Shown here one piece after another: positions 22,796 through 31,262 of a stretch of DNA of 33,812 bases. The position numbers were made by a program, and so were the translations under genes. Origin of the DNA: Lachnospiraceae bacterium (lineage in GTDB: Bacteria > Bacillota > Clostridia > Lachnospirales > Lachnospiraceae). Position 1 is the first letter of the stretch. Each line of letters opens with the position of its first letter. The stretch covers positions 1 through 33,812 of the forward strand of contig CAJTHM010000035.1 in NCBI GenBank assembly GCA_910576125.1, read 5' to 3'. The notes under the pieces were generated by a model, which had not been told where the DNA came from, ran no database searches, and saw only the letters and a list, made by a program, of their open reading frames with translations.

Positions 22796-22813
22796 CCAGG
22801 CGGCAGCAGGGCA
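22795..22813 (+). repeat. 19-nt post-stop repeat, copy 2
   Basis: Identical to 12406-12424. It lies directly after a stop codon in the gap before the packaging genes and contains GCAGCAGG. Confidence 0.8.
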
Positions 22814-22856
22814 TACAGTAAACGGGTCAGAATATAGGGATGATTTATATTAACAT

Positions 22857-22886
22857 GGGCTTATGGATGGGAATATCTGTAGGCCC
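22857..22886 (+). promoter_or_regulatory. Hairpin in the gap before the packaging genes, candidate cos or leader element
   Basis: GGGCTTATGGAT (22857-22868) can pair with ATCTGTAGGCCC (22875-22886) over 12 bp with three G-T wobbles; loop GGGAAT. It sits in the 125-bp gap before HNH and terminase, where cos sites of HNH-containing HK97-like phages usually lie. The gap has no gene that I can support. Confidence 0.35.
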
Positions 22887-22920
22887 TTAATCATGTACAG
22901 AGAAAGGATGGTGGCAGCAG

Positions 22921-23331
22921 TTGAAAGAATATGCAAAGAGTTTCTATCAGTCGGATGCCTGGAAGAAAGCAAGGCAGACAGCAATCAAGCGTGCAAACGG
23001 ATTGTGCGAGCGGTGCAGAGCCGCCGGGCGTTTCGTTCCCGGTGTGATTGTCCACCACAAGAAGTATATAACGCCTGGCAATATCCATGATGCCAGGGTA
23101 ACGCTTGCCCTGGACAATCTGGAATTGGTTTGTGAGGATTGCCACAACAAAGAGCATAAGGCGAAGCACGCCGCACGTTACCGATTTGACGGAAACGGGA
23201 ACCTGCTGCCGCCGCCAGGAGAAAAGGAGAGGGTACGCCCCCCGGTGGGCAGAATTTTGGAGGGGACGGAAGAACCGAGGGAGATACCTCAAAAAAACTC
23301 CGCAGGGTCGCACGCATATGAGGGGGGATGA
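22921..23331 (+). CDS. HNH endonuclease, packaging-associated
   Basis: 136 aa. The zinc-binding CERC and CEDCHNKEH pairs flank the HNH core VIVHHKKYITPG and ALDNLELVC. Directly upstream of the terminase genes, the usual place in HK97-like cos phages, where the HNH protein works with the large terminase to cut the genome ends. TTG 22921 with AAGGATGG upstream is the best start and places the fold correctly. The C-terminal tail (KERVRPPVGRILEG) is basic and disordered. Confidence 0.9.
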   Translation: MKEYAKSFYQSDAWKKARQTAIKRANGLCERCRAAGRFVPGVIVHHKKYITPGNIHDARVTLALDNLELVCEDCHNKEHKAKHAARYRFDGNGNLLPPPGEKERVRPPVGRILEGTEEPREIPQKNSAGSHAYEGG

Positions 23332-23333
23332 AC

Positions 23334-23795
23334 ATGGAGGAAAAGAAAAAATCTTCTTTAAGTAAGTCGAAGAAAACCGACACGCCAAAAAAGGCGGAAA
23401 AACTGGATGAAAATAAAGAGAAATCCGACACGAAACCTAAGAGAAGAGTAAACAAAATCACACCGGCCCGGATAAAAAAAGAGATAGATTTTTTAAAGCC
23501 AATGTTTGACGGGATAGATGATGAGGACAAGAAAAACCTGGTAAATTCGCTGATAGAGGAAGCGGCATTTCTGAAAGTGGCGTGCTTCCAGGCCAAGGAA
23601 GAACTGAAAAAAGAGGGGCTTACAACGGAAACCGTGAACGCTTCCCAGAAGTTTGTAAAGGCCCACCCGTCTGCCACAATTTATGAAAAGTATTCACGCC
23701 AGTATACGGCCATAATCCACACGCTTATTGAATATCTGCCGCCAAAGGAGAAAAAGAACATAAGCAGATTGGCGGCGTTGAGGAATGGAAAATAA
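23334..23795 (+). CDS. terS: Terminase small subunit (P27 family)
   Basis: 153 aa. A basic, Ser/Lys-rich N-terminal tail is followed by a helical domain with the P27-family ending KAHPSATIYEKYSRQYTAIIHTLIEYLPP. It recognises the packaging site and recruits the large subunit. ATG 23334 is 6 nt after the GGGGGG site; 23328 sits on it. Overlaps the large subunit by 11 nt. Confidence 0.88.
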   Translation: MEEKKKSSLSKSKKTDTPKKAEKLDENKEKSDTKPKRRVNKITPARIKKEIDFLKPMFDGIDDEDKKNLVNSLIEEAAFLKVACFQAKEELKKEGLTTETVNASQKFVKAHPSATIYEKYSRQYTAIIHTLIEYLPPKEKKNISRLAALRNGK

Positions 23796-25449
23796 TTATA
23801 TCTTTCGGTATTGGGATGCAATACAAAACGGCACCGTAACCGTAGGCGAGTGGATAAGGACCATTTACAAAATCCTTGTGGATGGCCTTAAAAGTGGCAA
23901 GTGGGATTTTGACGGAGAAAAGGCAGACAAGGCCATAACTTTTATAGAAAACTTTTGCCACCATTCCGAGGGCCGTAACGATTTACTGAAATTAGAATTG
24001 TGGCAGAAAGCCATTGTAAGTGCCATATTCGGCATCATGGATAAAAAGACCGGGTATAGGCAGTTTAGGGAGGTTTTCGTTGTTGTTGCCCGTAAGAACG
24101 GGAAAACATTATTCGCCGCCGCTATAGCGGCATACATGGCGTATATAGATGGGGAGTATGGGGCAAAGGTTTATTTCCTTGCCCCTAAATTGGACCAGGC
24201 GGACCTTGTGTATGATGCGTTTTACCAGATTGTCCAGGCGGATGACGAACTGGAAAGCATCACGAAGAAACGCCGGAGTGACATTTACATCAAGGAATTT
24301 AACACAAGCATCAAAAAGATTGCCTTTAATTCCAAAAAATCAGACGGTTTCAATCCGCAGATGGTTGTCAATGATGAAATGGAAGCCTGGCCGGGGGACC
24401 AGGGATTGAAGCAGTACGAAGTAATGACTTCCGCCCTGGGGGCAAGGAAGCAGCCGCTTATATTGTCCATATCAACGGCAGGGTACATAAATGACGGGGT
24501 ATATGACGAACTGATGCGGCGTGCAACGTCATTCCTAAAGGGCAATTCCAAGGAAAGCCGGATTCTGCCTTTCCTCTACATGATTGACAATATAGAGAAA
24601 TGGGACAGCCTGGAAGAACTGAAAAAGAGCAATCCCAACCTGGGCGTTTCCGTGACAGAGGAATTTTACATTGAGCAGATAGAAATTGCAAGGGCATCCC
24701 TTTCAAAGAAAGTGGAGTTCCTTACAAAATACTGTAATATCAAGCAAAATTCCAGTGTGGCATGGCTTGACTATTGGGACGTGATGAAAGCCGTAAACGA
24801 GGACATACACCTTACTTTGGAGCAGTTCCGGGGTTGTTATTGCGTGGGTGGCATAGACCTTTCACGCACAACGGACCTTACGGCGGCATCAATCGTTATC
24901 TGGAAGAACGGGAAATGGAACGTCATAACAAAATTCTATATGCCCAAGAAACGGTATGAAGTGGCCGTGAATGAAGATAACGTGCCCTACAATCTGCACC
25001 GGGAACGGGGGTTCCTGGAAATATCCGGGGAAAACCAGGTGGATTACAAGGACGTTTACAAATGGTTCATAGAACTGGTAAAGGTTTATAAAATCCGTCC
25101 TCTGAAAATAGGCTATGACCGATATATGGCAGGGTATTTGATAGACGAACTTAAAATGGCCGGGTTCCAGACGGATGACGTTTACCAGGGCACCAACCTA
25201 ACGCCTATCCTGCACCAATTCGAGGGGGATTTAAAGGACGGAAAGTATAACCTGGGGGACAATACCCTTTTGGCATCCCACCTTTTGAACGTGGCCGTGG
25301 AAATCAATATGAATGACAGCCGCATGAAGCCCGTAAAGATTGAAAAGCGGTTAAGGATAGACGGGGCGGTTTCTGTATTTGATGCAATGACAATGGTTTC
25401 AAAATACCATAGCGAGATTGGAAAGAAGCTGCTGAACGAAGCGGCATAA
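23785..25449 (+). CDS. terL: Terminase large subunit
   Basis: 554 aa motor-nuclease. The ATPase domain has a Walker A-like VARKNGKTLFAA (about 100-111) and a Walker B region near MVVNDEMEAW. The RuvC-like nuclease half starts with GIDLSRTTDLTA, whose Asp residues bind metal, and continues with GYDRYMAGYLIDEL. Length and order match HK97-type TerL. It cuts concatemers, probably at cos given the HNH neighbour. Confidence 0.95.
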   Translation: MENNYIFRYWDAIQNGTVTVGEWIRTIYKILVDGLKSGKWDFDGEKADKAITFIENFCHHSEGRNDLLKLELWQKAIVSAIFGIMDKKTGYRQFREVFVVVARKNGKTLFAAAIAAYMAYIDGEYGAKVYFLAPKLDQADLVYDAFYQIVQADDELESITKKRRSDIYIKEFNTSIKKIAFNSKKSDGFNPQMVVNDEMEAWPGDQGLKQYEVMTSALGARKQPLILSISTAGYINDGVYDELMRRATSFLKGNSKESRILPFLYMIDNIEKWDSLEELKKSNPNLGVSVTEEFYIEQIEIARASLSKKVEFLTKYCNIKQNSSVAWLDYWDVMKAVNEDIHLTLEQFRGCYCVGGIDLSRTTDLTAASIVIWKNGKWNVITKFYMPKKRYEVAVNEDNVPYNLHRERGFLEISGENQVDYKDVYKWFIELVKVYKIRPLKIGYDRYMAGYLIDELKMAGFQTDDVYQGTNLTPILHQFEGDLKDGKYNLGDNTLLASHLLNVAVEINMNDSRMKPVKIEKRLRIDGAVSVFDAMTMVSKYHSEIGKKLLNEAA

Positions 25450-25512
25450 GGCGGCGTCCGGCAGCAGGATTTTAAAGTGGGTCAGAATTTCAACACGAAT
25501 ATATTTACAATG

Positions 25513-25537
25513 GGTCCATGGGCGTGTTCCATGGGCC
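25513..25537 (+). promoter_or_regulatory. Hairpin overlapping the portal start codon
   Basis: GGTCCATGG (25513-25521) pairs with CCATGGGCC (25529-25537), one wobble, 7-nt loop. The ATG at 25531 is inside the stem. It could hold back portal translation. Confidence 0.4.
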
Positions 25538-26838
25538 TATTTTTGAGGAAAGGGGGTAATAGTACGGGAATCATTGCAAACGTGTTTGGAGCCTTTAGGG
25601 CGAAGTACAGACCGCTTTTATTGAGCCGTGGGGAATATGTGCCAACGGGGACGTTACGGGATAATGACATTGTGGGAGCCATAGCGGATGCCATAGCAAA
25701 GAACGTGGGCAAGCTACAGCCCCAGGTAATCCGAAAGGATGAAAAAGGGCTGACGGTGAAAAATGACTATCTGGCAAGGATTTTGACCTTGCGGCCATGC
25801 CCGGAAATGTCAACCTATGATTTCCTTTACCGCATAGCATCCGATTTGGTTTATACTTCCAATTCCTTTTCCGTGATTTTTTACAATGAGGATTTTACAA
25901 GGGTAACGAGCATACAACCGATTACAACGAAAAGTTACCGCATTTTTGAGGATGAACGCCACAACGTCCTATTCCGTTTCCGTTGGGATTATGACGGGGA
26001 AACGTACACGGTGCCTTACCAGAACGTCATCCACATAAAGGCAAGGTACAACAAAAAGCGGTTCCTGGGAACATCCCCGGATATTGAGTTAAAACGGAGC
26101 CTGGACCTTGTGGAAACATCCGGGGAAATGATTAAGAACATTGTAAACCATTCCAATAGCCTTTCCGGGTATCTGAAATATAGCAACCTTGCAGATGATA
26201 AGGAACTAAAGGAAAAGGCCAAGGAGTTCCAGGAATCATATATGAACGCTTCCAACGCCGGGGGAGTTGCGGCACTGGATAGCACATATGAGTTCCACGA
26301 AATCAGCACAAAGACCACGCCGTTGCCTACGGCACAGATTACTTTCTTACGTGACAACGTATACCGCTATTACGGCGTGAATGAAAAGGTGCTGACTTCC
26401 ACCCTTTCAGACCAGGAATGGATTTCATTTTATGAAAATGTGATTGAGCCAATAGCAATCCAGTTGGGTTATGAGTTCACATTTAAACTTCTTACGCCAC
26501 GGGAAATAGGGTATGGAAACAAGATAGAGTTTACCGCCAACCTTTTGCAGTATGCGACATTGCAGACCAGGGACACAATAGGCGGAAACATGTTTGACCG
26601 TGGAGCCATGACAATAAACGAATACCGGGCACTTATGTATTATCCGCCAACGGAGGACGGGGACGTGCGTATGGTTTCGCTGAACTATGTAAAAGCCGGG
26701 GACCAGAGCCTTTACCAAGTGGGAAAGGACGGGCAGCAGGGCGGAAATGGGGAACCGCCGCCAGGGCAGCAGGACAGACAACGCCGGGCAATGGAAGCGG
26801 CGGCCAATGCTTATTTTACGGCCATGAAAGGGGGTTAG
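25531..26838 (+). CDS. Portal protein (HK97 type)
   Basis: 435 aa. Forms the 12-subunit ring through which DNA enters. SRGEYVPTGTLRDNDIVGAIADAIAK, the central YRIFEDERHNVLFRFRW and VIHIKARY parts and the C-terminal helical crown match the family; a Gln/Gly-rich tail (GQQGGNGEPPPGQQDRQRR) ends it. Start uncertain: ATG 25531 gives the common MGLF opening but has no ribosome site, while GTG 25477 has AGGA 8 nt upstream and adds 18 residues. Confidence 0.93.
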   Translation: MGLFLRKGGNSTGIIANVFGAFRAKYRPLLLSRGEYVPTGTLRDNDIVGAIADAIAKNVGKLQPQVIRKDEKGLTVKNDYLARILTLRPCPEMSTYDFLYRIASDLVYTSNSFSVIFYNEDFTRVTSIQPITTKSYRIFEDERHNVLFRFRWDYDGETYTVPYQNVIHIKARYNKKRFLGTSPDIELKRSLDLVETSGEMIKNIVNHSNSLSGYLKYSNLADDKELKEKAKEFQESYMNASNAGGVAALDSTYEFHEISTKTTPLPTAQITFLRDNVYRYYGVNEKVLTSTLSDQEWISFYENVIEPIAIQLGYEFTFKLLTPREIGYGNKIEFTANLLQYATLQTRDTIGGNMFDRGAMTINEYRALMYYPPTEDGDVRMVSLNYVKAGDQSLYQVGKDGQQGGNGEPPPGQQDRQRRAMEAAANAYFTAMKGG

Positions 26839-26842
26839 GAGG

Positions 26843-27613
26843 ATGCCGAGGACAAAGAAAAGATTTACGGCGTGCCGGGATGGGGCAAACGCAACCGTGG
26901 AACGATTTTATGAGTTTAAAAACTGGGCGGAAACCACCGTGGACCTATATTTCTATGGGGACATTGTTTCAGACTGGTGTGGAGCCTGGCAGGAAGAGGA
27001 CCAGTACCCGGATGCAATCAAGAATTTCCTTGCGGAAGCCGGGGGAAAGGATTTGAACATATACATCAATTCCGGCGGCGGTTCCGTATTCGCCGGGATT
27101 GCCATTTACAATATGCTGAAAAGATACCAGGGAAAGAAAACCGTCCATGTGGATGCCCTGGCCGGGTCCATTGCTTCCGTCATTGCCTTTGCGGACAGCG
27201 ATATGCCAACCATACCGTCAAACGCTTATCTGATGATTCACAAGCCATGGGCAGGGTGCGAGGGGAACGCCACGGAACTTAGAAAGATGGCGGAAAAACT
27301 GGATGCCGTGGAAAGCGGCATTATGAACATTTATGCAGAACATCTGGCGGAGGGTGTGGACATAGAAACGGTGAAAGGGATGGTGGAAGCAGAAACATGG
27401 CTGAACGGAACCCAGGCGGCGGAGTATTTCCGGGTAAAGGTGGGGGAGGAAAACACCATTGCCGCAGCGGTGCAGGATTACACGAAACTGTATTGCCATA
27501 ATACGCCAGGGGAGATTTTAAAGCCGGAGAGTGCAGCAGGGCAGCAGGACACCGGGGAGCAGGACAGACGGAAAGAGATTGTTTCACTTGCCATGGAGTA
27601 CATGACCAGGTGA
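26843..27613 (+). CDS. ClpP-like prohead maturation protease (S14 family)
   Basis: 256 aa. Cleaves the scaffold part from the capsid protein during head maturation. YINSGGGSVFAGIAIYNML supplies the oxyanion site, Ser112 in AGSIASVIA is the likely nucleophile and His133 in LMIHKPWAG the base. The C-terminal extension (about 220-256) is Gln/Glu-rich. Usual place between portal and capsid; 4 bp after the portal gene. Confidence 0.93.
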   Translation: MPRTKKRFTACRDGANATVERFYEFKNWAETTVDLYFYGDIVSDWCGAWQEEDQYPDAIKNFLAEAGGKDLNIYINSGGGSVFAGIAIYNMLKRYQGKKTVHVDALAGSIASVIAFADSDMPTIPSNAYLMIHKPWAGCEGNATELRKMAEKLDAVESGIMNIYAEHLAEGVDIETVKGMVEAETWLNGTQAAEYFRVKVGEENTIAAAVQDYTKLYCHNTPGEILKPESAAGQQDTGEQDRRKEIVSLAMEYMTR

Positions 27614-27638
27614 GGGAGTAAGAAAGGAGAACATAGCA

Positions 27639-28871
27639 ATGACAAGAGAAGAGTTGATGAAACTTTCCAAAAAGGAACTTAAAAACCGGGCGGCGGACCT
27701 GGGGAAGAAAGCCCAGGCGTTTTCCGGCCAGGAATTGACGGATGCCATGGACGAAATGCGTCTGATTGGTGAAATCCTGGATGAAATCAAGACAAGGGAA
27801 GAATTGATGGCAGCAGCCGCCGCAGCAGCAGGGACAGCGGAGCCGGAAGAGGGGGCAGAGGAACCGGGAGCCGGAGAGGGGAGCCAGGAGCCGAAGAACC
27901 AGGCCAGGGCAAAGAGCGGCAGGGCCTTAAAGGACGGGAAGAAAGTCACTTTTAAGGCAAAGGCGTTGGCAAGTCCCAGGAACGCAATTTCCACCGCCAA
28001 CGGGATTGTGATGCCGCAGCATGACAGCCCGGACATTTCCCCCACGTTCAACAATGTTTCTTCCCTCATTGACCGGGTGCATACCGTTCCGCTTCCGGGC
28101 GGCGAAAGCTACAGACGGCCCTATGTGGTTTCCTATGGGGACGGGGCAGGAAGCACCGCAGAGGGAGCGGACTACAACGCTTCCGAGCCGGAATTTAACT
28201 ATGCGGAGATTGTACGGGAGAAAATCACGGCCTATGCCGAAGAGCCGGAAGAAATGATTAAATTGCCGGATGCGGATTATGATGCCGTGGTGGAGGACAG
28301 CGTGACCCGTGCAATCAAGCGTTACGCTTCCAGACAGATTTTAGTGGGGCCGGGCGGCACTGGAAAGTTCCGTGGCATCTTTTTCAATCCCACAGAAGAA
28401 AAGGAGCAGGTCATTGACCCGTCCACGGACATCACCACGATTACGGCCATTGATGACGGGACCCTGGATGAAATCATTTATTCCTATGGCGGTGATGAAG
28501 ATGTGGAGGACGTTGCCGTGCTTATCCTCAATAAAAAGGACCTTAAAAAGTTCGCAAAGTTGCGTGACAAGCAGGGCCGCAAGGTGTACACAATCAAGAA
28601 CCATGGCAACACGGGAACCATTGATGAAGTGCCTTTTATCATAAATTCCGCTTGCGGAGAGGTTGGAGGAACCGCCGGGGCATATGCCATGGCATACGGC
28701 CCGTTAAGCAATTATGAAGTGGCAATTTTCAGTGATATTGATGCAAGGAAATCCGAGCATTACAAATTTAAGCAGGGCCAGGTTGCCTACCGTGCGGATG
28801 TGTTCATGGGCGGAAACGTGGTTGCCAAGAATGGATTCATCCGTGTAAAGAATCCGGCAGCGGCAAAGTAG
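27639..28871 (+). CDS. Major capsid protein (HK97 fold) with N-terminal scaffold domain
   Basis: 410 aa. Residues 1 to about 110 form a helical, Ala/Glu-rich delta domain that acts as internal scaffold and is likely removed by the upstream protease. From about 120 the HK97 fold follows: PTFNNVSSLIDRVHTVPLPGG, an E-loop-like RRPYVVSYGDGAGSTAEGADY region, the spine helix with ITAYAEEPEEMIKL, and RADVFMGGNVVAKNGFIRV at the end. AAAGGAG upstream supports strong expression. Confidence 0.95.
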   Translation: MTREELMKLSKKELKNRAADLGKKAQAFSGQELTDAMDEMRLIGEILDEIKTREELMAAAAAAAGTAEPEEGAEEPGAGEGSQEPKNQARAKSGRALKDGKKVTFKAKALASPRNAISTANGIVMPQHDSPDISPTFNNVSSLIDRVHTVPLPGGESYRRPYVVSYGDGAGSTAEGADYNASEPEFNYAEIVREKITAYAEEPEEMIKLPDADYDAVVEDSVTRAIKRYASRQILVGPGGTGKFRGIFFNPTEEKEQVIDPSTDITTITAIDDGTLDEIIYSYGGDEDVEDVAVLILNKKDLKKFAKLRDKQGRKVYTIKNHGNTGTIDEVPFIINSACGEVGGTAGAYAMAYGPLSNYEVAIFSDIDARKSEHYKFKQGQVAYRADVFMGGNVVAKNGFIRVKNPAAAK

Positions 28872-28893
28872 GAAGCAGGAAAGGCGGCAGGGC

Positions 28894-29205
28894 ATGACAA
28901 AGGAAGAACTGATTTCCAGGGCAAAATTGCGGATTCGCAAAATGTCAACTGACACCCTGGACATAGACGTGGGGCAACTGGTAGAGGTTGCCCTTGCAGA
29001 CCTAAAGCGGATAGGGGTGCATCCGTCATACTTAGGGCCGGAGGACATAAAGGACCCGTTGATTGTGGAAGCCGCTTTACTCTATGCGGATGCAAACTTT
29101 GGACACCCGGACAACCACAAAGAGTTGATGGAATCATACAACATGATTTGCACGAAAATAAAGGGCGGTGGCTACAATCGAAGCAATAGTGAAACTGTTG
29201 GTTAA
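28894..29205 (+). CDS. Head-tail connector protein (gp6-like)
   Basis: 103 aa, helical: MTKEELISRAKLRIRKM, VEVALADLKRIGVHPSYL and DPLIVEAALLYADANFG match the Phage_gp6-type adaptor that sits under the portal. Placed right after the capsid gene, as usual. Overlaps the next gene by 38 nt. Confidence 0.85.
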   Translation: MTKEELISRAKLRIRKMSTDTLDIDVGQLVEVALADLKRIGVHPSYLGPEDIKDPLIVEAALLYADANFGHPDNHKELMESYNMICTKIKGGGYNRSNSETVG

Positions 29206-29455
29206 AAAGAACCCAAAGGAATACCTGGAAAAAGAAGCCTATGGGACAATCCACCCGGTAGGCCGTGATGAATTTACGGCAGCAGGGCAGAAAAGTTTCA
29301 AGGCATCCATGATGGTTGAGGTTTGGGGATTTGAATATGAGGGGCAGACGGAAATAGTGGTGGACGGCAGGACATTGGCTGTCTATCGGACATACGGCCC
29401 CAAAAGCAACGGGAAGATTGAACTTTACGCCGGGGAAAGGGCTGGTAAGAATTGA
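29168..29455 (+). CDS. Head closure (stopper) protein
   Basis: 95 aa, beta-rich. The pattern VGRDEFTAAGQKSFKASMMVEVW, then YEGQTEIVVDGRTLAVYRTYG and IELYAGERAG, is the known outline of SPP1 gp16-like head closure proteins. GTG 29168 is the most upstream start with a possible site (AAGGGCG, tight spacing). It overlaps the connector gene. Confidence 0.8.
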   Translation: MATIEAIVKLLVKKNPKEYLEKEAYGTIHPVGRDEFTAAGQKSFKASMMVEVWGFEYEGQTEIVVDGRTLAVYRTYGPKSNGKIELYAGERAGKN

Positions 29456-29847
29456 GGACATCCATTGACGGCCTGGGGGATGCCATAATGTCACAGTTGG
29501 AGGAATGGACAAACGGGGAGTTGAAACAAGCCGTAAATGAGGGCTTGAAAGAAACCGCCGCCGCAGCGGAAAAGGCGTTGAAGCAGGGCGGACCGTACAC
29601 GGAGAGAACCGGGAAATATACCAAGGACTGGACGCATGACGTAAGGGGCAGCAGGGCATCCGCAATTACTGGATTGAACGGATATTCCGTGTATAACAAG
29701 AAAAATTACCAACTGACCCATTTACTGGAAAAAGGGCACCAGGCAAGGCACGGCGGCAGGGTAAGGGCGTTTGAACATATCGGCCCCGTAAATGATACCC
29801 TGGGGGAATTGGCCGTACAGAAGATAACGCAGAAAGTGAGGGGATAG
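29452..29847 (+). CDS. HK97 gp10-like tail-completion protein
   Basis: 131 aa. SIDGLGDAIMSQLEEWTNGEL, a central TGKYTKDWTHDV and VYNKKNYQLTHLLEKGHQARHGGRV match the HK97-gp10 family, which joins head and tail. TTG 29452, in a 4-nt overlap with the previous stop, has AAAGGGCTGG upstream and gives the usual N terminus. ATG 29488 would cut into the first helix. Confidence 0.87.
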   Translation: MRTSIDGLGDAIMSQLEEWTNGELKQAVNEGLKETAAAAEKALKQGGPYTERTGKYTKDWTHDVRGSRASAITGLNGYSVYNKKNYQLTHLLEKGHQARHGGRVRAFEHIGPVNDTLGELAVQKITQKVRG

Positions 29848-29848
29848 C

Positions 29849-30226
29849 GTGGGGGTTGAAGAACTTGTGCAGAGGGCAAAGGCATTTTCTGTAAAACACG
29901 GAATACCGCTTGCGAAGAACCAATTTGAGGGAACCGTTGATGACCCGGTGCCGCCGCTTCCCTATATGGTTTATATGCTTCCGCATGATACGGGCAGGGG
30001 AGCGGACAACCTAAACAATTTAAAGGCCAGGGATTTTGACCTGGAATTATATACCGTGGCGGATGATGAAGAACGGGAGGACCTGGCCGGAAAGATGGAA
30101 GCGGAAATTTTCCCGGATGTGGAATATGAAATGTACCTGGCCCCTATCCCGGATGAAGAATGTTTCCAGACGGCCTATGAGGTAAAGGGGCTGCTTACCA
30201 AAACGAAAGGAGCGAAAAGAGCATGA
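29849..30226 (+). CDS. Tail terminator-like / minor tail protein
   Basis: 125 aa alpha/beta protein: VEELVQRAKAFSVKHGIPLAKNQ, then PPLPYMVYMLPHDTGRGADN, FDLELYTVADDEEREDLAG and YEVKGLLTKTK. Order and size match proteins that cap the tail tube. GTG 29849 follows AGGGG. The identification rests on position as much as on sequence. Confidence 0.72.
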   Translation: MGVEELVQRAKAFSVKHGIPLAKNQFEGTVDDPVPPLPYMVYMLPHDTGRGADNLNNLKARDFDLELYTVADDEEREDLAGKMEAEIFPDVEYEMYLAPIPDEECFQTAYEVKGLLTKTKGAKRA

Positions 30227-30840
30227 ACAAAGAAAGCATTGTCTTAGGTTCCGGCGATTTGTATTGTACGGAGTTTGAGGGCACGGACAAGGAATTGCCA
30301 ACCAATGAAGCATTGGAAACGGAAGAAAACCGCCTGGGCTATATCAAAGGCGGTGCTGAAATCGAATATGCACCGTCTTTCTACGAAGCCAAAGACGATA
30401 TGGGAAAGGTTTCCAAGGTCATCATAACGGAAGAGGAAGCAACCTTTAAATCCGGGATTATGACCTGGTGCGGAACCACGTTACAGAAATTATGCCAGAC
30501 CGCAAGGGTCACGGAGGACAAGGCAAAGAAGAAACGCATTGTGAAGATTGGAGGAATCGGCAATGCGGATGGAAAGCGGTATGTTATCCATTTTGTACAT
30601 AAAGACCCGGTGGACGGGGACGTAAGGGTAACAATCGTTGGAAACAACCAGGCCGGATTTACCATTGCATTTGCCAAGGACAGCGAAACCGTCATTGATG
30701 CAGAGTTTAAGGCACAGCCCATGGACAAGGAGGGCACGCTTATTCTGTATGAAGAGGATATGGACGCTACAGAGGAAGCAGCAGGACCCGAAAGCGGAGG
30801 GGGACAAGGCGGAGAAGAGGAACCCGGCGGCGAAGTATAA
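30223..30840 (+). CDS. Major tail (tube) protein
   Basis: 205 aa. IVLGSGDLYCTEF, then LGYIKGGAEIEYAPSFYEAKDD, and a beta-sandwich fit tail-tube proteins of Gram-positive siphophages. The C terminus (about 180-205) is Gly/Glu-rich. Starts inside the ATGA overlap with the previous gene. Followed by a hairpin and the tail chaperones. Confidence 0.87.
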   Translation: MNKESIVLGSGDLYCTEFEGTDKELPTNEALETEENRLGYIKGGAEIEYAPSFYEAKDDMGKVSKVIITEEEATFKSGIMTWCGTTLQKLCQTARVTEDKAKKKRIVKIGGIGNADGKRYVIHFVHKDPVDGDVRVTIVGNNQAGFTIAFAKDSETVIDAEFKAQPMDKEGTLILYEEDMDATEEAAGPESGGGQGGEEEPGGEV

Positions 30841-30849
30841 GACCGTAAG

Positions 30850-30878
30850 AGCGGCCAGGGAGAAGCCCCCAGGCCGCT
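30850..30878 (+). terminator. Hairpin between tail tube and chaperone genes
   Basis: AGCGGCC (30850-30856) / GGCCGCT (30872-30878) with extra GGG/CCC pairing inside, then TTATTCC. A weak T run suggests partial termination, which would lower chaperone transcripts relative to tail tube. Confidence 0.5.
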
Positions 30879-30903
30879 TATTCCATGAAAGGAGAATGAG
30901 GGC

Positions 30904-31260
30904 ATGGCAGTAAAGGAATTTAATTGCAACAAGCTGAAAAGGACGTTCTGGCCGTTCACGCTGAAAGACAAGGTGGACGGGGACGGGAACGTGGTGGAAA
31001 AGGGCAGGAAAATCATTGTGAGGATGCCGCAGAAACAGGTTTTTGAAGCCATTAAGGAAATCCAGGACGTGGAAGAGGAAAACGCCACGGTGGAGGACAC
31101 GGAAGCCATTTACAGACTGTTGGCGGCAGTCCTTAACAACAATATGAACCGTGTAAGGGTGACGGAAAAGGACCTGGAGGATTACGACATAGAAGAGTGT
31201 ACGGCAATCCTGGAAGCCTATATGTCGTTTGTGGACGAACTGAAAACAAACCCAAACTAG
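30904..31260 (+). CDS. Tail assembly chaperone, upstream frame (gpG-like)
   Basis: 118 aa, helical and acidic: FNCNKLKRTFWPFTLKDKVDGDG, MPQKQVFEAIKEIQDVEEE and YDIEECTAILEAYMSFVDEL. Lies between tail tube and tape measure, the position of gpG in lambda-like order. It ends in AAACCCA (31248-31254), a slippery heptamer two codons before the stop, so some ribosomes may shift -1 into the next frame. Confidence 0.83.
   Translation: MAVKEFNCNKLKRTFWPFTLKDKVDGDGNVVEKGRKIIVRMPQKQVFEAIKEIQDVEEENATVEDTEAIYRLLAAVLNNNMNRVRVTEKDLEDYDIEECTAILEAYMSFVDELKTNPN
31248..31254 (+). promoter_or_regulatory. Candidate -1 frameshift site AAACCCA
   Basis: A AAC CCA fits X XXY YYZ with codons in the upstream frame. 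After slippage, decoding continues as AAA CTA GCC ATG into the following frame, joining the two chaperone parts. Frameshifting at this gene pair is well known in tailed phages; this exact heptamer is inferred from sequence only. Confidence 0.55.
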
Positions 31261-31262
31261 CC

